Source: Syncephalis plumigaleata (Eukaryota; Zoopagomycota; Zoopagomycetes; Zoopagales; Piptocephalidaceae). From it: 64,000 nucleotides of DNA. Shown piece by piece: positions 24,258-35,200 of the stretch. The DNA is taken from NCBI GenBank assembly GCA_025201365.1, contig JAIXMF010000003.1, positions 1,426,001-1,490,000 of the forward strand, in the 5' to 3' direction. Position 1 is the first letter of the stretch, and each line of letters begins with the position of its first letter. The notes below the pieces were generated by a model. It did not search any database and had not been told where the DNA came from. It saw only the letters and a list, made by a program, of their open reading frames with translations. The translations under genes were made by a program, and so were the position numbers.

Positions 24258-24957
24258 ATGACTACTACAGAAACCTCGGCTGTCGAAACAGACAATACAT
24301 TTGTGTCTATTCGACCGACATTTGCACAAAAGTAAGTTGGATGACGAACAAGTCAGCAATAGTAGCGTACATCTTGCAATATCGATATTTATTCTATCAT
24401 TATTATTATAATAGATTCCGTCCAGCTGTAGTCACTACATTACTGCAACAGACACTAAAGGAGAAATTAGAAAACTATTCGTATGATGCAGAGACCGCGC
24501 CAGAAATATCTAAAAATATATCTGAAACGATAAAGGATAAACTGAAAGGTAAATAGGCCACGCAAGTGATGACACGTAGTAGTAGTAATGGCGTCATCAC
24601 TTATTAACTAACCATTGACTCAATAGAACTTGATCTCCCTCGATATAAATATATTGGCAATGTCATTCTTGGTGAAAATTCGGGTACAGGTGCACGGTAA
24701 GTAGCGTGTTATTATCAGATTTACTTGCTATATATATGTATATATATGTTAATATTCATACTTGTGTATACTACTAGCATGGATTGTCGTTGTTTCTGGG
24801 ATGCAGATACTGATAAAATAGTTAAAGAAATGTTCACCAATGTAAGTAGCAATAGTAGATTGATGGATTATACACGACAGTGATTAATGATCTAATGATA
24901 TTATGGTAGGATTCTTTATTCTGTGCGGTTACCGTGTTCGGTGCCTATCTTTACTAG
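24258..24957 (+). CDS. DYNLT2B: Tctex-type dynein light chain, DYNLT2B/TCTEX1D2-like
   Basis: Five exons (24258-24331, 24415-24548, 24627-24696, 24778-24841, 24910-24957) give 129 residues. The Tctex-1 fold is clear: FRPAVVTTLLQQTLKEKLEN, YDAETAPEISKNISETIKDK, PRYKYIGNVILGENSGTG, RCFWDADTD and the ending SLFCAVTVFGAYLY. The conserved AP-EISK segment and the R-C-F-W-D block point to the TCTEX1D2 (DYNLT2B) branch, whose animal and algal members belong to the intraflagellar-transport dynein-2. That suggests a flagellated ancestor or a zoosporic life stage, though assignment to the branch is by eye. The gene is divergent from QNG1 (263 bp between start codons) and has a MITE just 27 bp after its stop. 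Confidence 0.9.
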
Positions 24958-24984
24958 TATATACATATCGTCTATTGTCATAAC

Positions 24985-25203
24985 TACAGGGGTTTTCCAA
25001 CCAATTAGTGCTGTTACTCTTTATTAATAAATAGATTAACACAATTGTTAACATCATCATCGCATTACTATTATCATTGAGTAGTTGTCATTGCCCTAGC
25101 AGTTGAGGATTATCGCTTCTATACTCTAAATATACTTGTAAGTGCTATCATTTATTCGTAAAACAGAAAGCTAACTGCACAAATTGGATGGAAAAGAACT
25201 GTA
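24985..25203 (-). mobile_element. MITE copy B, inverted relative to copy A
   Basis: A 215-bp element (24987-25201) with TA on both sides. Its right end reads, on the minus strand, CAGTTCTTTTCCATCCAATT and continues like the left end of copy A and of the Fanzor element. Its other end begins CAGGGGTTTTCCAACCAATT. It shares the internal core seen in copies A and D, partly diverged. It begins 27 bp after the DYNLT2B stop codon and may supply or disturb the 3' UTR. Confidence 0.83.
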
Positions 25204-25279
25204 ATAGCAGTGGAATATAAATATAAATCCTTATTTCATGTTTATTGATTATTAGTATAACAATGGTTTATTCATTAAT

Positions 25280-27852
25280 CTAATCGCGTGCTTGTATCGA
25301 TTTCAAAAGTGATGCACCGAATTCACTAATGGGCATGCTAGTCGATGCTCGCTCTCCTCTTTTTCGTATGGTGACCAGCTGCTTAGTGGCCTCTTGCTCG
25401 CCCAACACGAGTAGATAATTGTAGCGTAACTTTTCCGCTTGTCGTATCATCTTACCAAGACTATGTCCCGTGGTGTTTACATCCACATAGAGTGGCAATC
25501 CATACTGATCATGTAGCGTGGTCAATTGATGACGTACCTTGTGCGCGTAATCTACAAATGTACTCGCCACCGGACATATCATCACTTGACGTGGACTCTG
25601 CCATAATGGCCAGTCACCCGCGTAGTGTTCCGTGAGAATGGCCATCATTCGTTCTAGTGAACCCATAATAGCACGATGAATGATAACAGGTCGTACGTGT
25701 TGTTGTTGATTACTTTTCGTATCCGTGTATTTTAGATCGAAACGTTGTGGCAATTGGAAATCCAATTGAATCGTGGCCGTTTGATGTCTACGACCCAGTG
25801 CATCACTGATATAAATATCGATCTTGGGTCCGTAGAATGCACCATCACCTGGATTCACCTGCCATACTCGACCGGTGGCGTTTAATGCATCGGATAAGGC
25901 ACGCTCTGCCTCCTGCCAATCTTCTATACTACCAATATAATGCTGTTCAGGACGAGTGGACAGGTACAGCTCATATTGATCGAATTTCAACGTGGAATAA
26001 ATACGCTCCACCATATCGAGTGTCGAGCGTATCTCTTGACCGATTTGATCGTGTCGACAGAATATGTGCGCGTCATCTTGATGGAAATTACGTACACGCG
26101 TTAATCCAGATAAAGCACCGGCTGCTTCCCATCTAATTGATTGATGCATTAGTTAGTTACTTGATTATGACAACTATTAGTTATAATTCTGTTCTTCTAC
26201 TTCTTACCGATGAAGTGAACCGAAATCCGCGAAACGCAATGGTAATTCGTGTGCAGTACGTGGTTGCGAGGCATAAATCAAACAATGTGCAGGACAATTC
26301 ATCGGTTTCAATCCATACCAATCGACGGATGATGTCTTGTTACCATCAGCGATTGCCATTACTTCCGTTGTCGTGTCTGGTAGTCCACCACGTACTGCAA
26401 ACATATCCTCCGCGTAATTCTGCCAATGACCCGATTGTTCCCATAGTGCTTTCTTATAGATCATCGGTGTCATCACTTCATCATAGCCGAATCGACGGTA
26501 TTCCGAACGAAGAAACGAGAATAATCGCTCGACAATACGCGTGCCATGCGGTAGAAAGAAAGGACCACCGGGACTATTGACGTCAAAGTGGAATAGTTGC
26601 TGATTCGTGCCAATTACTCGATGATCACGTTGATGTGCCTGCTCCTGACTTTGTCGCCATTGCTGATACTTTAGTGCAGTTGGGAAAGTAACACCGGCTA
26701 CGCGAGTTATCTGCTGTTTCGCTCGTGCTTTATCACGTTCCGCCCACCAATGTCTAGCGGATACAGCGGTCAGCGTCGTATGCTGCAATAGATCGGTACG
26801 AGGTAGTAAAGGGCCGGATGCCACGTCGATATAATCACCAATACGGTAGAGTGGTATGACGGTCTTTTGTGCCGTGTAATTATGTCGAATGCGGTACACT
26901 TTGAGTGGATCATAGCTTAATAAATCAATGGCAGTCGCTAATGGTACATCAAGACGTTCAATGGGCAATGCCGCATTAATAATACTATTAACACGCTTTG
27001 TTAACGTCTTCAAATCATGCTCGCTAATATGTCGTACACTAGTGTCATTTAATAGTTGTGCTACACGCTCATAACAATCGTTCATCTCTTTCGCGGATGC
27101 TAGTATCTCGCGTAGTTGCGATTTAACATTATCACTCGATGTCGTCGATGATGATAACAACATGGAATCATAGGCAAAATTAGGTGCCCTACCGTCGCTA
27201 CTAACATCTATAGACCCTGCAATGATATCATTAGGATACTCGAGTGACAATGCTTTACCAAGTACCATGGCTGCTGAACTAGCGTAGAATGGTGTCACTA
27301 GCGTGTCATTCGCCGATAGAAAGGTGAGCGTATCATTCGATTGAGTAGTTGATGTTGTAGCACGATTAAGCAACGGTAACCCGCTAGTATTTAATGGTTG
27401 ATACAACTCCCATAGCTGACCACGGAACAAGGCACCTACTGTGCGTGGTAATAGTTCCGGATTCCAGTCTACGAATATCATACTATTAGTATAGATAGAA
27501 TGGTAATAAGTATTCAATGCAACACTGCTTACTTTCAAGTAGAGTATTTGGCGTGGTTATACCAGGCTGATATTCATATGTTTGTCCATCTGGTAGTGTA
27601 ATAGTTTGAGTGGTAGCGGTTGTCGTTGCACGCTGACTATAAAGCAATTTGTCTTTCTCTGCTGTCCATCGCGTAGATAATGAGGAATAATGGCGGTGTA
27701 GTTGAAATTGGTCTAGTAATGATAATATGATTCAATAGTATTGGCTGTTAGTCACGTCTGTTGATTATACTATTTACGTGTGTATACATACAAGTACAAG
27801 CAGTGCTCCTCCTGACCGATAAAGCGGTCGAGCTTCGGAGGATAGATAACAT
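25280..27852 (-). CDS. MST1: Mitochondrial threonyl-tRNA synthetase with degenerate editing domain
   Basis: Four exons (27792-27852, 27526-27712, 26208-27482, 25280-26132) give about 791 residues. The first 35 residues (MLSILRSSTALSVRRSTA then RHYSSLSTRW) look like a mitochondrial presequence. A TGS domain (ITLPDG...TTP), an N2 editing-like domain, the class II catalytic core (MTPMIYKKALWEQSGHW; MNCPAHC; GALSGLTRV; QDDAHIFCRHDQI) and a C-terminal anticodon-binding domain (VMICPV, GHSLGKMIRQAEK) follow. The editing pocket is altered: the usual HSSAH reads ASSAA (residues 150-154) and the usual C-R-G-P-H reads ASGPL (304-308). The boundary between exons 2 and 3 is uncertain: a GTAAGC donor breaks the frame and a GTGTTG donor 7 bp downstream keeps it. 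A Fanzor transposon ends 109 bp upstream of the ATG. Confidence 0.9.
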
Positions 27853-27962
27853 ACTGCAACGAGGAAAAAGTCGTAGAAAAGAAAAAGTCTGTAAAAAATA
27901 CACGTTATCACTCGTATTAACGCGGTATTATTAATAAAAATATTTACTACTTTAATGATGTA

Positions 27963-27988
27963 CAGGCTTTTTCCATCCAATTTGCGCA
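27963..27988 (+). repeat. Left terminal inverted repeat of the Fanzor transposon
   Basis: Preceded by TA (27961-27962). Homology to MITE A continues inward past the TIR to about 28028 (GTTAACACT), so about 65 bp of the left end are conserved between family members. Confidence 0.9.
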
Positions 27989-28104
27989 GTTAGCCTTCTG
28001 TTTTTACGAATAAATAATAGTTAACACTTACAAGTATTACTACTCCGTATTTTGGGTGCCATTGTCGTTTGGGCGACAGTGTGGCGGTTGACGATACAAC
28101 CTGG
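27963..28104 (-). ncRNA. Candidate Fanzor guide (omega) RNA region
   Basis: The 142 bp between the Fanzor stop codon and the transposon end lie where TnpB and Fanzor guide RNAs are known to be encoded: downstream of the nuclease gene, running to the element end, with the guide supplied by flanking DNA. Read on the minus strand it contains two short hairpins, GGTTG-N6-CAACC (28086-28101) and TGTCG-N6-CGACA (28063-28078), followed by the conserved terminal 65 bp. A transcript continuing past the end would carry flanking sequence starting CATCATTAAAG as its guide part. The hairpins are seen; transcription and function are inferred. Confidence 0.5.
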
Positions 28105-30471
28105 TTAATTTGTAATTTGTTGTTTGGATCCCTCTTGATCTTGATCTTCATTTAGTGAATTTTTTGCGGACGTACTAGGCTCAGGAGGAGGAACGGCACC
28201 TCGATGGAATTGTGTTGGAACACCCTTGTCCTTACGAACACTGCGAATAATCTGAATAAAATTCAGACATGCTGCCATATCCCGATTCCACAAACGATGA
28301 TCGTATCTTTTAAATTCCGGATCCTCTTTATAATCCACCTCCAGCTTGCCCTCTTGCTCCTCCTCGTCATCCACTTCCATCAGATCCTCTTGCTCCTCCT
28401 CGTCATCTACGTCCATCCTATCCTCTTGCTCCTCCTCGTCATCCACGTCCATCAGATCCTCTTGCTCCTTCTTAGCCTTTATATCTTTCATGGCTTTATT
28501 ACAAGTTTGATGTGTGCATCTAATAAAATAATTAATTAATATATTTAATAAATAGCAAAGTGTAATAAATTGTACTTACCTTAAAAGACCATGACAGATA
28601 ATTCTATGGCTGTCTCCATGTTGCTTCGACCGAGGATTCGCGACCTTCTTGAATTTCTCGAGGGTGGGATTGTTGCAGGCTGGGCAGCACTTGCTGGTCT
28701 TATGCTCGTCGATTAGAAAGACTTTAAACCCGTGTCGTTTCAAAAGCCTTCTAAAGCCAATACCACGTATGGGCTCGTGATATTTGGTGTGAGGAGCAGA
28801 CCAGTTCCCCATCACAAATGCTGCATCCCTATCGAACTTCTTCCTTAAGTCATCAATCAGCTTTTGATCACTTTGCTGCTTGCTGATGTAGGCTGACAAT
28901 TTCAACTTCCTGAAGAGAGGATGTTGGGCAGAATGGTCGGAGGGGAGGGTGAGAGTATCTCTGTAGAAGCTAGTAAGGACCTCCGAGTGCTGTGATCGGC
29001 GTTCCAGATATTTTTTATATTCCTGTAGAGATAAAGTGTTGCCCTTGGTTCCTGAGAGAGCCACCTCGGCCTGCTGCACCGCCAAATTCCCCTCCTTGCA
29101 GTCATCGCGAATCTTGCGGTATTTCTTCGTCCTCCGCATCTTGTCTTGATGTAGTTTCGTGTACCGATATTTGCGCTTATTTTCCACTGTCGAGTTTTCG
29201 TGTACACAAAACAGTAAGTTCCTTCTTCCCGGGTCCACCGCCACGCATTTGCCGTCGATTGCCTTGTGATCATCAGCTTTTAATTTACTGATATACGGGA
29301 AGGGATCCTTTGCTGATTTCGCTCCCCCTTCCTCGGTGACCTTCTCGATGCCCTTTTTGAGGACCGTGACACCAACGCCATCGGTCTCAATCGAGCCAGA
29401 AAACTCGAGCTCACCATCCTTTTGATCTCTGAATACCCTTCGATTGAGCTCCACGATTTCTCCCCAATGTTTCTTCTTTTTCTTCTTAAGGGCTTCCTTC
29501 CTCTCTTCATCGGTCCATTCCTTCTCCAATTCCTTCTGCTGATCAGTCTTCTTATCCTCATAACTGCGTCCTAATATGTTGTGGCAAAGAATAACTGTGT
29601 CGATATGAACGTAGCACGGCGAGAAGGATCGGCGCAAGGGAAAGCAGTTGAAAGGCTTCAAGTCGAGCTTCTTAAACAGACGCGCAAGTTCAAGGAACGC
29701 CTTAAAGTGCTTCACCGGGTGTTGTTTACAGTCGTAGTAAATGCCGTTTGTACCAAATTTGTAATCTTTACCGTAAGCATTTAAAACACCTTTGAATTTG
29801 TTGTATGCTCCAGCAAACATGCGACCCTCACCAGCCAACCTTTTAGGCCCGTCTCGCTGTACCATTGCTAGCTTGAATGTTCTTGCTGGCTCAGTGATTT
29901 TATTGGTTTTCTTGCGAATCACATCAGCGGTTACATCCTTGGGCAATCCATCCCTCATATCCTTTAACTTCTTCTTAACCTTGAAATGCTCGTTAATAGC
30001 GCGTCGAAGATGATCACCAAAACGCAATCGGACGTTGTTGGTGTAAGCGACGTACATCTTCCTTGCCTCATAGGTTGCTGATTGCTGAGCATAGGCCAAC
30101 TCTGGCTTTTTATAGCCAGTATGGACAAGGTAAGCTCTAACATGGTCGTCGAGGAACGCGCGATATCGACCTGTTTTCTCTTGAGGCCCGTGTGCTTTTT
30201 TGGGCTTGATTAAGGAGAGCCATACTTCTTTGAAAAAGTCTACACGGATATACTTCTCCATGTCAAAGTGCCGATTATGCTGCTGTTCAAGAAAAATGTA
30301 CTTTAGGAGCGAATAGGCATGGAAGGTCGTAGTATGTACGATGTTTACAAAATCGCGCAAAACATCGTGATGCTTCTTCCAACCAATGCCGGAAAGCGAG
30401 GACTTCACAGCCAGAACTCGTTCAATATCGGCAGAAGTAGACGAGCCATGAGTGCCTGGCTGTGACGCCAT
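28105..30471 (-). CDS. Fanzor RNA-guided nuclease (eukaryotic TnpB relative)
   Basis: Two exons (28580-30471, 28105-28519) joined by a 60-bp GTAAGT...TAG intron give 768 residues. The C-terminal half is a split RuvC nuclease: AVDPGRRNL (Asp414), the GNWSAPHTKYHEP block, DEHKTSKCCPAC (Glu589 just before the first zinc-finger cysteine pair), CHGLLRCTHQTC completing the zinc finger across the intron, and WNRDMAACLNF (Asp711). The Glu beside the TSK motif matches the rearranged catalytic site described for Fanzors. The N-terminal 400 residues are Lys-rich and helical, as in the family's guide- and DNA-binding part. An acidic 12-residue repeat separates the zinc finger from Asp711. No stop or shift interrupts it, so it looks intact. 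Its base composition appears less AT-rich than neighbouring genes. Confidence 0.93.
28333..28467 (-). repeat. 36-bp tandem repeat coding an acidic insert in Fanzor
   Basis: Nearly four copies of a 12-residue unit of the form EEEQEDLMDVDD, at about residues 649-693 of the protein, between the second zinc-finger cysteine pair and RuvC-III. Repeat copies differ at a few positions (R for L, E for D). Confidence 0.9.
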
Positions 30472-32124
30472 GAATAAAAGGGATATTATTCAATATAGAA
30501 GCAGTATGTTAAACGAGCACAGTTACAATATGAAGAGTTAATTAATCTTTTATTTTATTGTAGTATAGACGCTTCTTTATATACATGGCACGTTGGTAGT
30601 ACTAACTGCGTGGATCTGATGACGTAGGGGTGAAACGCTCGTGCAGACACATACAGGAAGGGTGAATCTATTATGGTAAGTAGTATCATTTACAGCGCAG
30701 CACAGTAAGACTCGTATCATCTAGTGTCATTGTAGCAATGGTATAACGCCGCTTAGAACACAGCAATCGGTAAGCATTAATAAGTACTAATGAACTTGTT
30801 AACACTTTATTAAATATATTCGTTATTAATAAATGAACAGAATTTTGTAATGGATGTTAATAGATGAATTAGCACTTATTAATGCTTCCATTAACAACTT
30901 CTCCTTATCTATTTGTTAACACTTGATTAATGGTCTATCAATCCACTCCAAGTATTCATTTCATTGCTGCTTCTCTTTCCCCTTTCCCCTTTACTTCATT
31001 ACCTACATTCTTTCCTCCTCCTTTACTTCGTTACCAATGATAATATATTTCCATTCCTCATTATCGACTGATGTATAAATTGTTAATTTTCTTTATTAGT
31101 CAATAAAAGCATTCTTTCTCTTTCTCTCTTTATCACTATGCTGTCTTTTTCGTACTAACCTCTTTTTCCTTGTCATTCAGTAACACACTTATTTGTGTCA
31201 ACTACATTCCACTTGTCAGTAAATAACACGCATCTACTTCCTCTTGACTATATGCTAGCTAGTTCTTTTACTTTTATTTACCTATTTACTTTCTCAGTAA
31301 TACGCGTCTTCTTCGTGTCATTCACATTCCACTTACTTCCTCTTTCACTTTAGCATACACATTCCCAATAGCAACTATTCTGCCATACTATCTCTATGCC
31401 TTTTATTTATCTCTTTGTTCTTCCTCTTGCTCTAAGCTATCTACATGCTCACTTGTCGTTATTATTACTATACCAATAAGTCTTGTTTATTGTTCGTTCT
31501 AGTCCTTTGTTCTCTATCACTGTCCTGCTTATTTATCAATGTTCAAGCGTTTACTGCTCTCGTTGTAATATGTACCATTTACTTTTACCACTCTTTTCCG
31601 TCATCTGTTTGTATGCCACCAATACGTCATGCTTTTATTTGTATTTTCATTTGTTTACTGCCATCTCCATACTCTATTTACTTACAAGCATACACTGCTT
31701 CTTCAAATAAACTGGCATACGTGTTCATGTACTCTTCCTTGCTCATTCCTTGCTCATTCGTGACAAATCAGTCATTCTACTATTTACTGCTTGTTTATTA
31801 CATTGTTTATCGTGTATTCTCTTTGTTCACTCGTTGCTACTCATATGCCATTAACCGTATGCATTATCATCATGATTTATCTATCATACTAGTTTATTGC
31901 TACTTGTAAGTACATGACATGGTAATATCCAACTATACTAGTACACTTGTATCATCTATCGTATAGAATTGATGATGATAGTTATCGCTATCAATAAATG
32001 ATCCATTACTAATACTGAATTGTTATTATTATCATGCTATATCAATTGGCATTTCTACGGTGATAATGGTGTTAACAATTGTGTAAATCTATCTATCAAT
32101 AAACCGCAAAAGTTAAAGGATAAA
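30472..32124. other. Non-coding interior of the Fanzor transposon
   Basis: Holds the Fanzor promoter side and about 1.6 kb of pyrimidine-rich DNA. A loosely repeated segment (CAGTAA-ACACG..., CATTCCACTT, CTTCCTCTT) recurs at about 31180-31245 and 31296-31350. The open frame at 31445-31909 is Leu/Ser/Phe-rich low complexity with no transposase DDE/D motif. No transposase is recognised. Confidence 0.6.
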
Positions 32125-32150
32125 TGCGCAAATTGGATGGAAAAACACTG
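32125..32150 (-). repeat. Right terminal inverted repeat of the Fanzor transposon
   Basis: Followed by TA (32151-32152). Homology to the matching end of MITEs A and D extends inward to about 32070 (GTTAACAATTGT). Confidence 0.9.
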
Positions 32151-32238
32151 TATTTTCATTCTTCTTCAGTACAAAGACTTTAATCGACTACAAATAGATA
32201 GGACTCATTGATAGTGTATGCTTCTTGTGCTTTTCTTT

Positions 32239-35200
32239 CTAAACAGCCATACGCTCCTGTTGTCTTGTGACGTAGCCCAGTTTATCCATAACTTCCTCGA
32301 GTTTTTTCTTTCTATCCATCAATTCTAATTGTTGTAGAACGCGGGGATTCTCCTTGGCAAATGCTAGTACGTGATCCTTGTCAAGTCCAAAGTAGAGTTT
32401 ACTATCGAGTTCGCGGGGGAATTGGAAAAAGAACTCGTTCAACAGTTCGACTTGCAAGAACATGACCGCAGCATTCGTCAGTTTATCGGCAACGAGATTA
32501 AGGAAAGCTTCTGGACATTGAGAACGATTCTTTCGATCACGGCATTGTTTGCCACGAAGTGCGGCATGTCGTAGTTTAAGCACGGTTGCACGATCTCGTA
32601 GGGATAGTGCTAGTTTTGCCTCCTCTAAGATAGCCGGACTCAATGACGCTTGACTTGATTCCGACTCGCCCTTTGTTTCGTTGTTCTCTTTTGTCGTTTC
32701 TGTACCTGTTGCGTTCGTTATTTTATTTTTTGTCGTCGTTGTCGTTGTTGTTGTTGCTGCACTATTCATAGTAGATGTTGACCTAGTGGATACTGGTGCA
32801 GGTTGTGGTGCATGCCAACCTAATGCCGCGGCATTATTGCTCGTCTCTTGAATGTAGTTAATGGCTGAGTTGAGCGTTCGTTTACCCACACGTGTATTGA
32901 TATCTTTCAATGCTCGTGCGCACATATCCATCTCTCGTTCTAATAGTTTGGTGGCACGTTCCACACTACTCTCCCATTCCGATTGAGTACAATCTACCTC
33001 GAATTTGAACGGCTTAATGGTATTCTCCACTTGATCCATGGCGAAATGGAATTTACGTCGAAGAATATCATTACCGAATCCCATTACGTTTCGTTGCGTG
33101 TCCGGATGATACGGGAACGGTTCAACCTCGACTAGTCGGGTCAGATTATGCTTCAGCACATCCATGACAAGCTGTGTGCTTAACCGACCGATACCACACT
33201 TGGTGAGAGAGGAGACGCCCACGTCCAGTTTATGCTGCCAGTAAAAGTCGTCGAGTGTCGATTTGGGTAGTTCCGATATTTTCCGATCGGACCAGTAAAT
33301 ACGCGCGCAAATGTCGAGGGCACGCTGCTCCAACATCGTTCTAACCGATGTACGCACGGTGGATCGATCAAATTGATGCGAGAACTGCTTGAACGCTTGC
33401 TTCAACGTGTCCAGCGAGTCGGCCGCGTAGGATTCCGCGCTTATGGGTCGATCATTATAGTGGACCTTGTACTGGTAGCGTGTCTCGTCTAGTTCTGCCT
33501 GTACCGCATCGACAATACGATGAAGATTACGTCGCATATTCTCTTCGAGTACTTTGATCAGTTTTCTCTTCAAAAAGTCCGTGCCAACTTGCAAATCGGG
33601 TTGACGATACTCTTCATGCTCTTGAAAGTAGGCGTTTCCCGCTTTAATAAGCTCCTTCGATGACGTGGAACGCGATTTCCGCTGTCTACTCACGACACCA
33701 ACATAGCCGAGCATAAGTGGGTAGTCTTGATTACGTAGTATTTCTACGCCATCCGTCGGAGGAACGAGATCCATCTTAGTGAGCACACCAATGGTACGTA
33801 CACCTAGTGGGTCGGCGCGTCGACTGGCCAGCAGAGCCTCGGAATTGGCGAGATCGACATCGGCCGCACAAACGGCTAGAATGATGTTCGGTTCACGGAT
33901 GTACGCCTCGCATAATGAGGCAATTTTCTGTTTAAGCATTTCTGGCTGCTTTCGATTATGTACCTGAATATAACCCGGTAGATCGACCAATGTTAGATCC
34001 GGTACATTTGGCGAGTAGATACGCAATTCAATGGGATCGGCAGAGATACACTCTTCATCTGATACTGCCAGATTTAGATCGGTTAACGTTTGGCGAATTC
34101 GTGAAAAGTCTTTTAGTTTGCCAAGTCCTAGTTGTGGAAATTCGCCATACTCCTCCTTTGATTCCGGCGTATGAATCAGTGTAAGCTCGATGGGACGACG
34201 TGTCACCATGTTGGATCCCCTATTAGACGAGGATAACGCGTATGTGTGTACGTGTACGTGTACGTGTAAGTCATTAGTATAGTGCAATAATAATAATAAT
34301 AATAATAAGTATCCACTTACTTTGGTAAGAATTCATTGCCAACAATTGCCTCTAATACGGAGCTCTTACCCGAGCTTTGCGATCCAATAACCACAATACT
34401 CGGTAGTTGTAATGTGCCATCATGTTTGACCGTTTTCAATAAATTACGTATTTCAATCAGTGTACGGGTTAGTGCCATGAACTCGGTGCTTCCTTGATCG
34501 GATTCCCCGTTGCCTGGCTCTTGTTCATCGCGAGTACGCAGACCAGCACCAAATGCTGCCACTGCAGCTATTACTGATGTTGGCGGTGTATCGGAAGGTT
34601 GATTACTATTGCCACTATTGCCGCTATCATCATTACTGCCGCTGTTGCTATCACTGCTACTACTACTGCTGCTGCTGCTGCTACCCATCAAGTCCCTATT
34701 ATATCGAGCTGCTTCTGATATGTAAACATCTCGATTTAATGTATCATCATTGCCATTCTGACCGAAACTTGGCAAATGCCAGTCTGCATTGGCAATCGAA
34801 CTAAATACACCTTTAGCATCGGATACAAGCTCGGGTAGCCAGCTTGGTGTGATTTTCTCCGAGAATTCTATCAATAGCCAGCCGAATGAACCACGTTAGC
34901 TATGACGTGATATCCACGCGAGATTCACTCGTCTACTATCAACTTACCATGAAGTTTGTAGTTAGCATAGCCCGCTGCGCCAGCACCCACACCAAAGACG
35001 GTAATCGGGAAGCGGAACATCTGGAACAGGTAGCGCGGTGTCGACATGAACGAGATCGTTCGCGCGTGACGAGGCACGCCAACTAGTGCAACCGTAGAGG
35101 GTCGTGCCGTGGCCAGCAGACTGAGCTCGTGCGAACTCCTCCGGTGCACGGCTATATGCTGGCTCGTAATCAGTCTACCGCGTGTCGCATCCGACCTTCT

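Larger units (their letters stand above)
27961..32152 (-). mobile_element. Fanzor-bearing transposon with Tc1/mariner-type ends
   Basis: A 4,188-bp element (27963-32150) bounded by TA dinucleotides. The inverted repeats begin CAGGC and CAGTG and share TTTTTCCATCCAATTTGCGC; 24 of the first 26 positions match. TA duplication plus a CAGTG-like end is the hallmark of the Tc1/mariner superfamily. The only recognisable gene is the minus-strand Fanzor at 28105-30471. The remaining 1.6 kb toward the right end has no transposase motif that I can find. It lies between the 3' end of MGM1 (86 bp away) and the start of the threonyl-tRNA synthetase gene. Close agreement of the two ends suggests it is not old. 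The terminal sequences are those of MITE copies A, B and D. Confidence 0.88.

Noticed and set aside
27780-27852. Short frame before the ThrRS gene as a separate peptide
   Set aside because: It splices in phase to the ThrRS body and has the composition of its mitochondrial presequence.
28992-29291. Plus-strand and alternative-frame open frames opposite the Fanzor gene
   Set aside because: They are antisense or frame shadows of a long, motif-bearing reading frame.
31445-31909. 154-codon open frame in the Fanzor transposon as a transposase
   Set aside because: It is hydrophobic low complexity without helix-turn-helix or DDE/D motifs.
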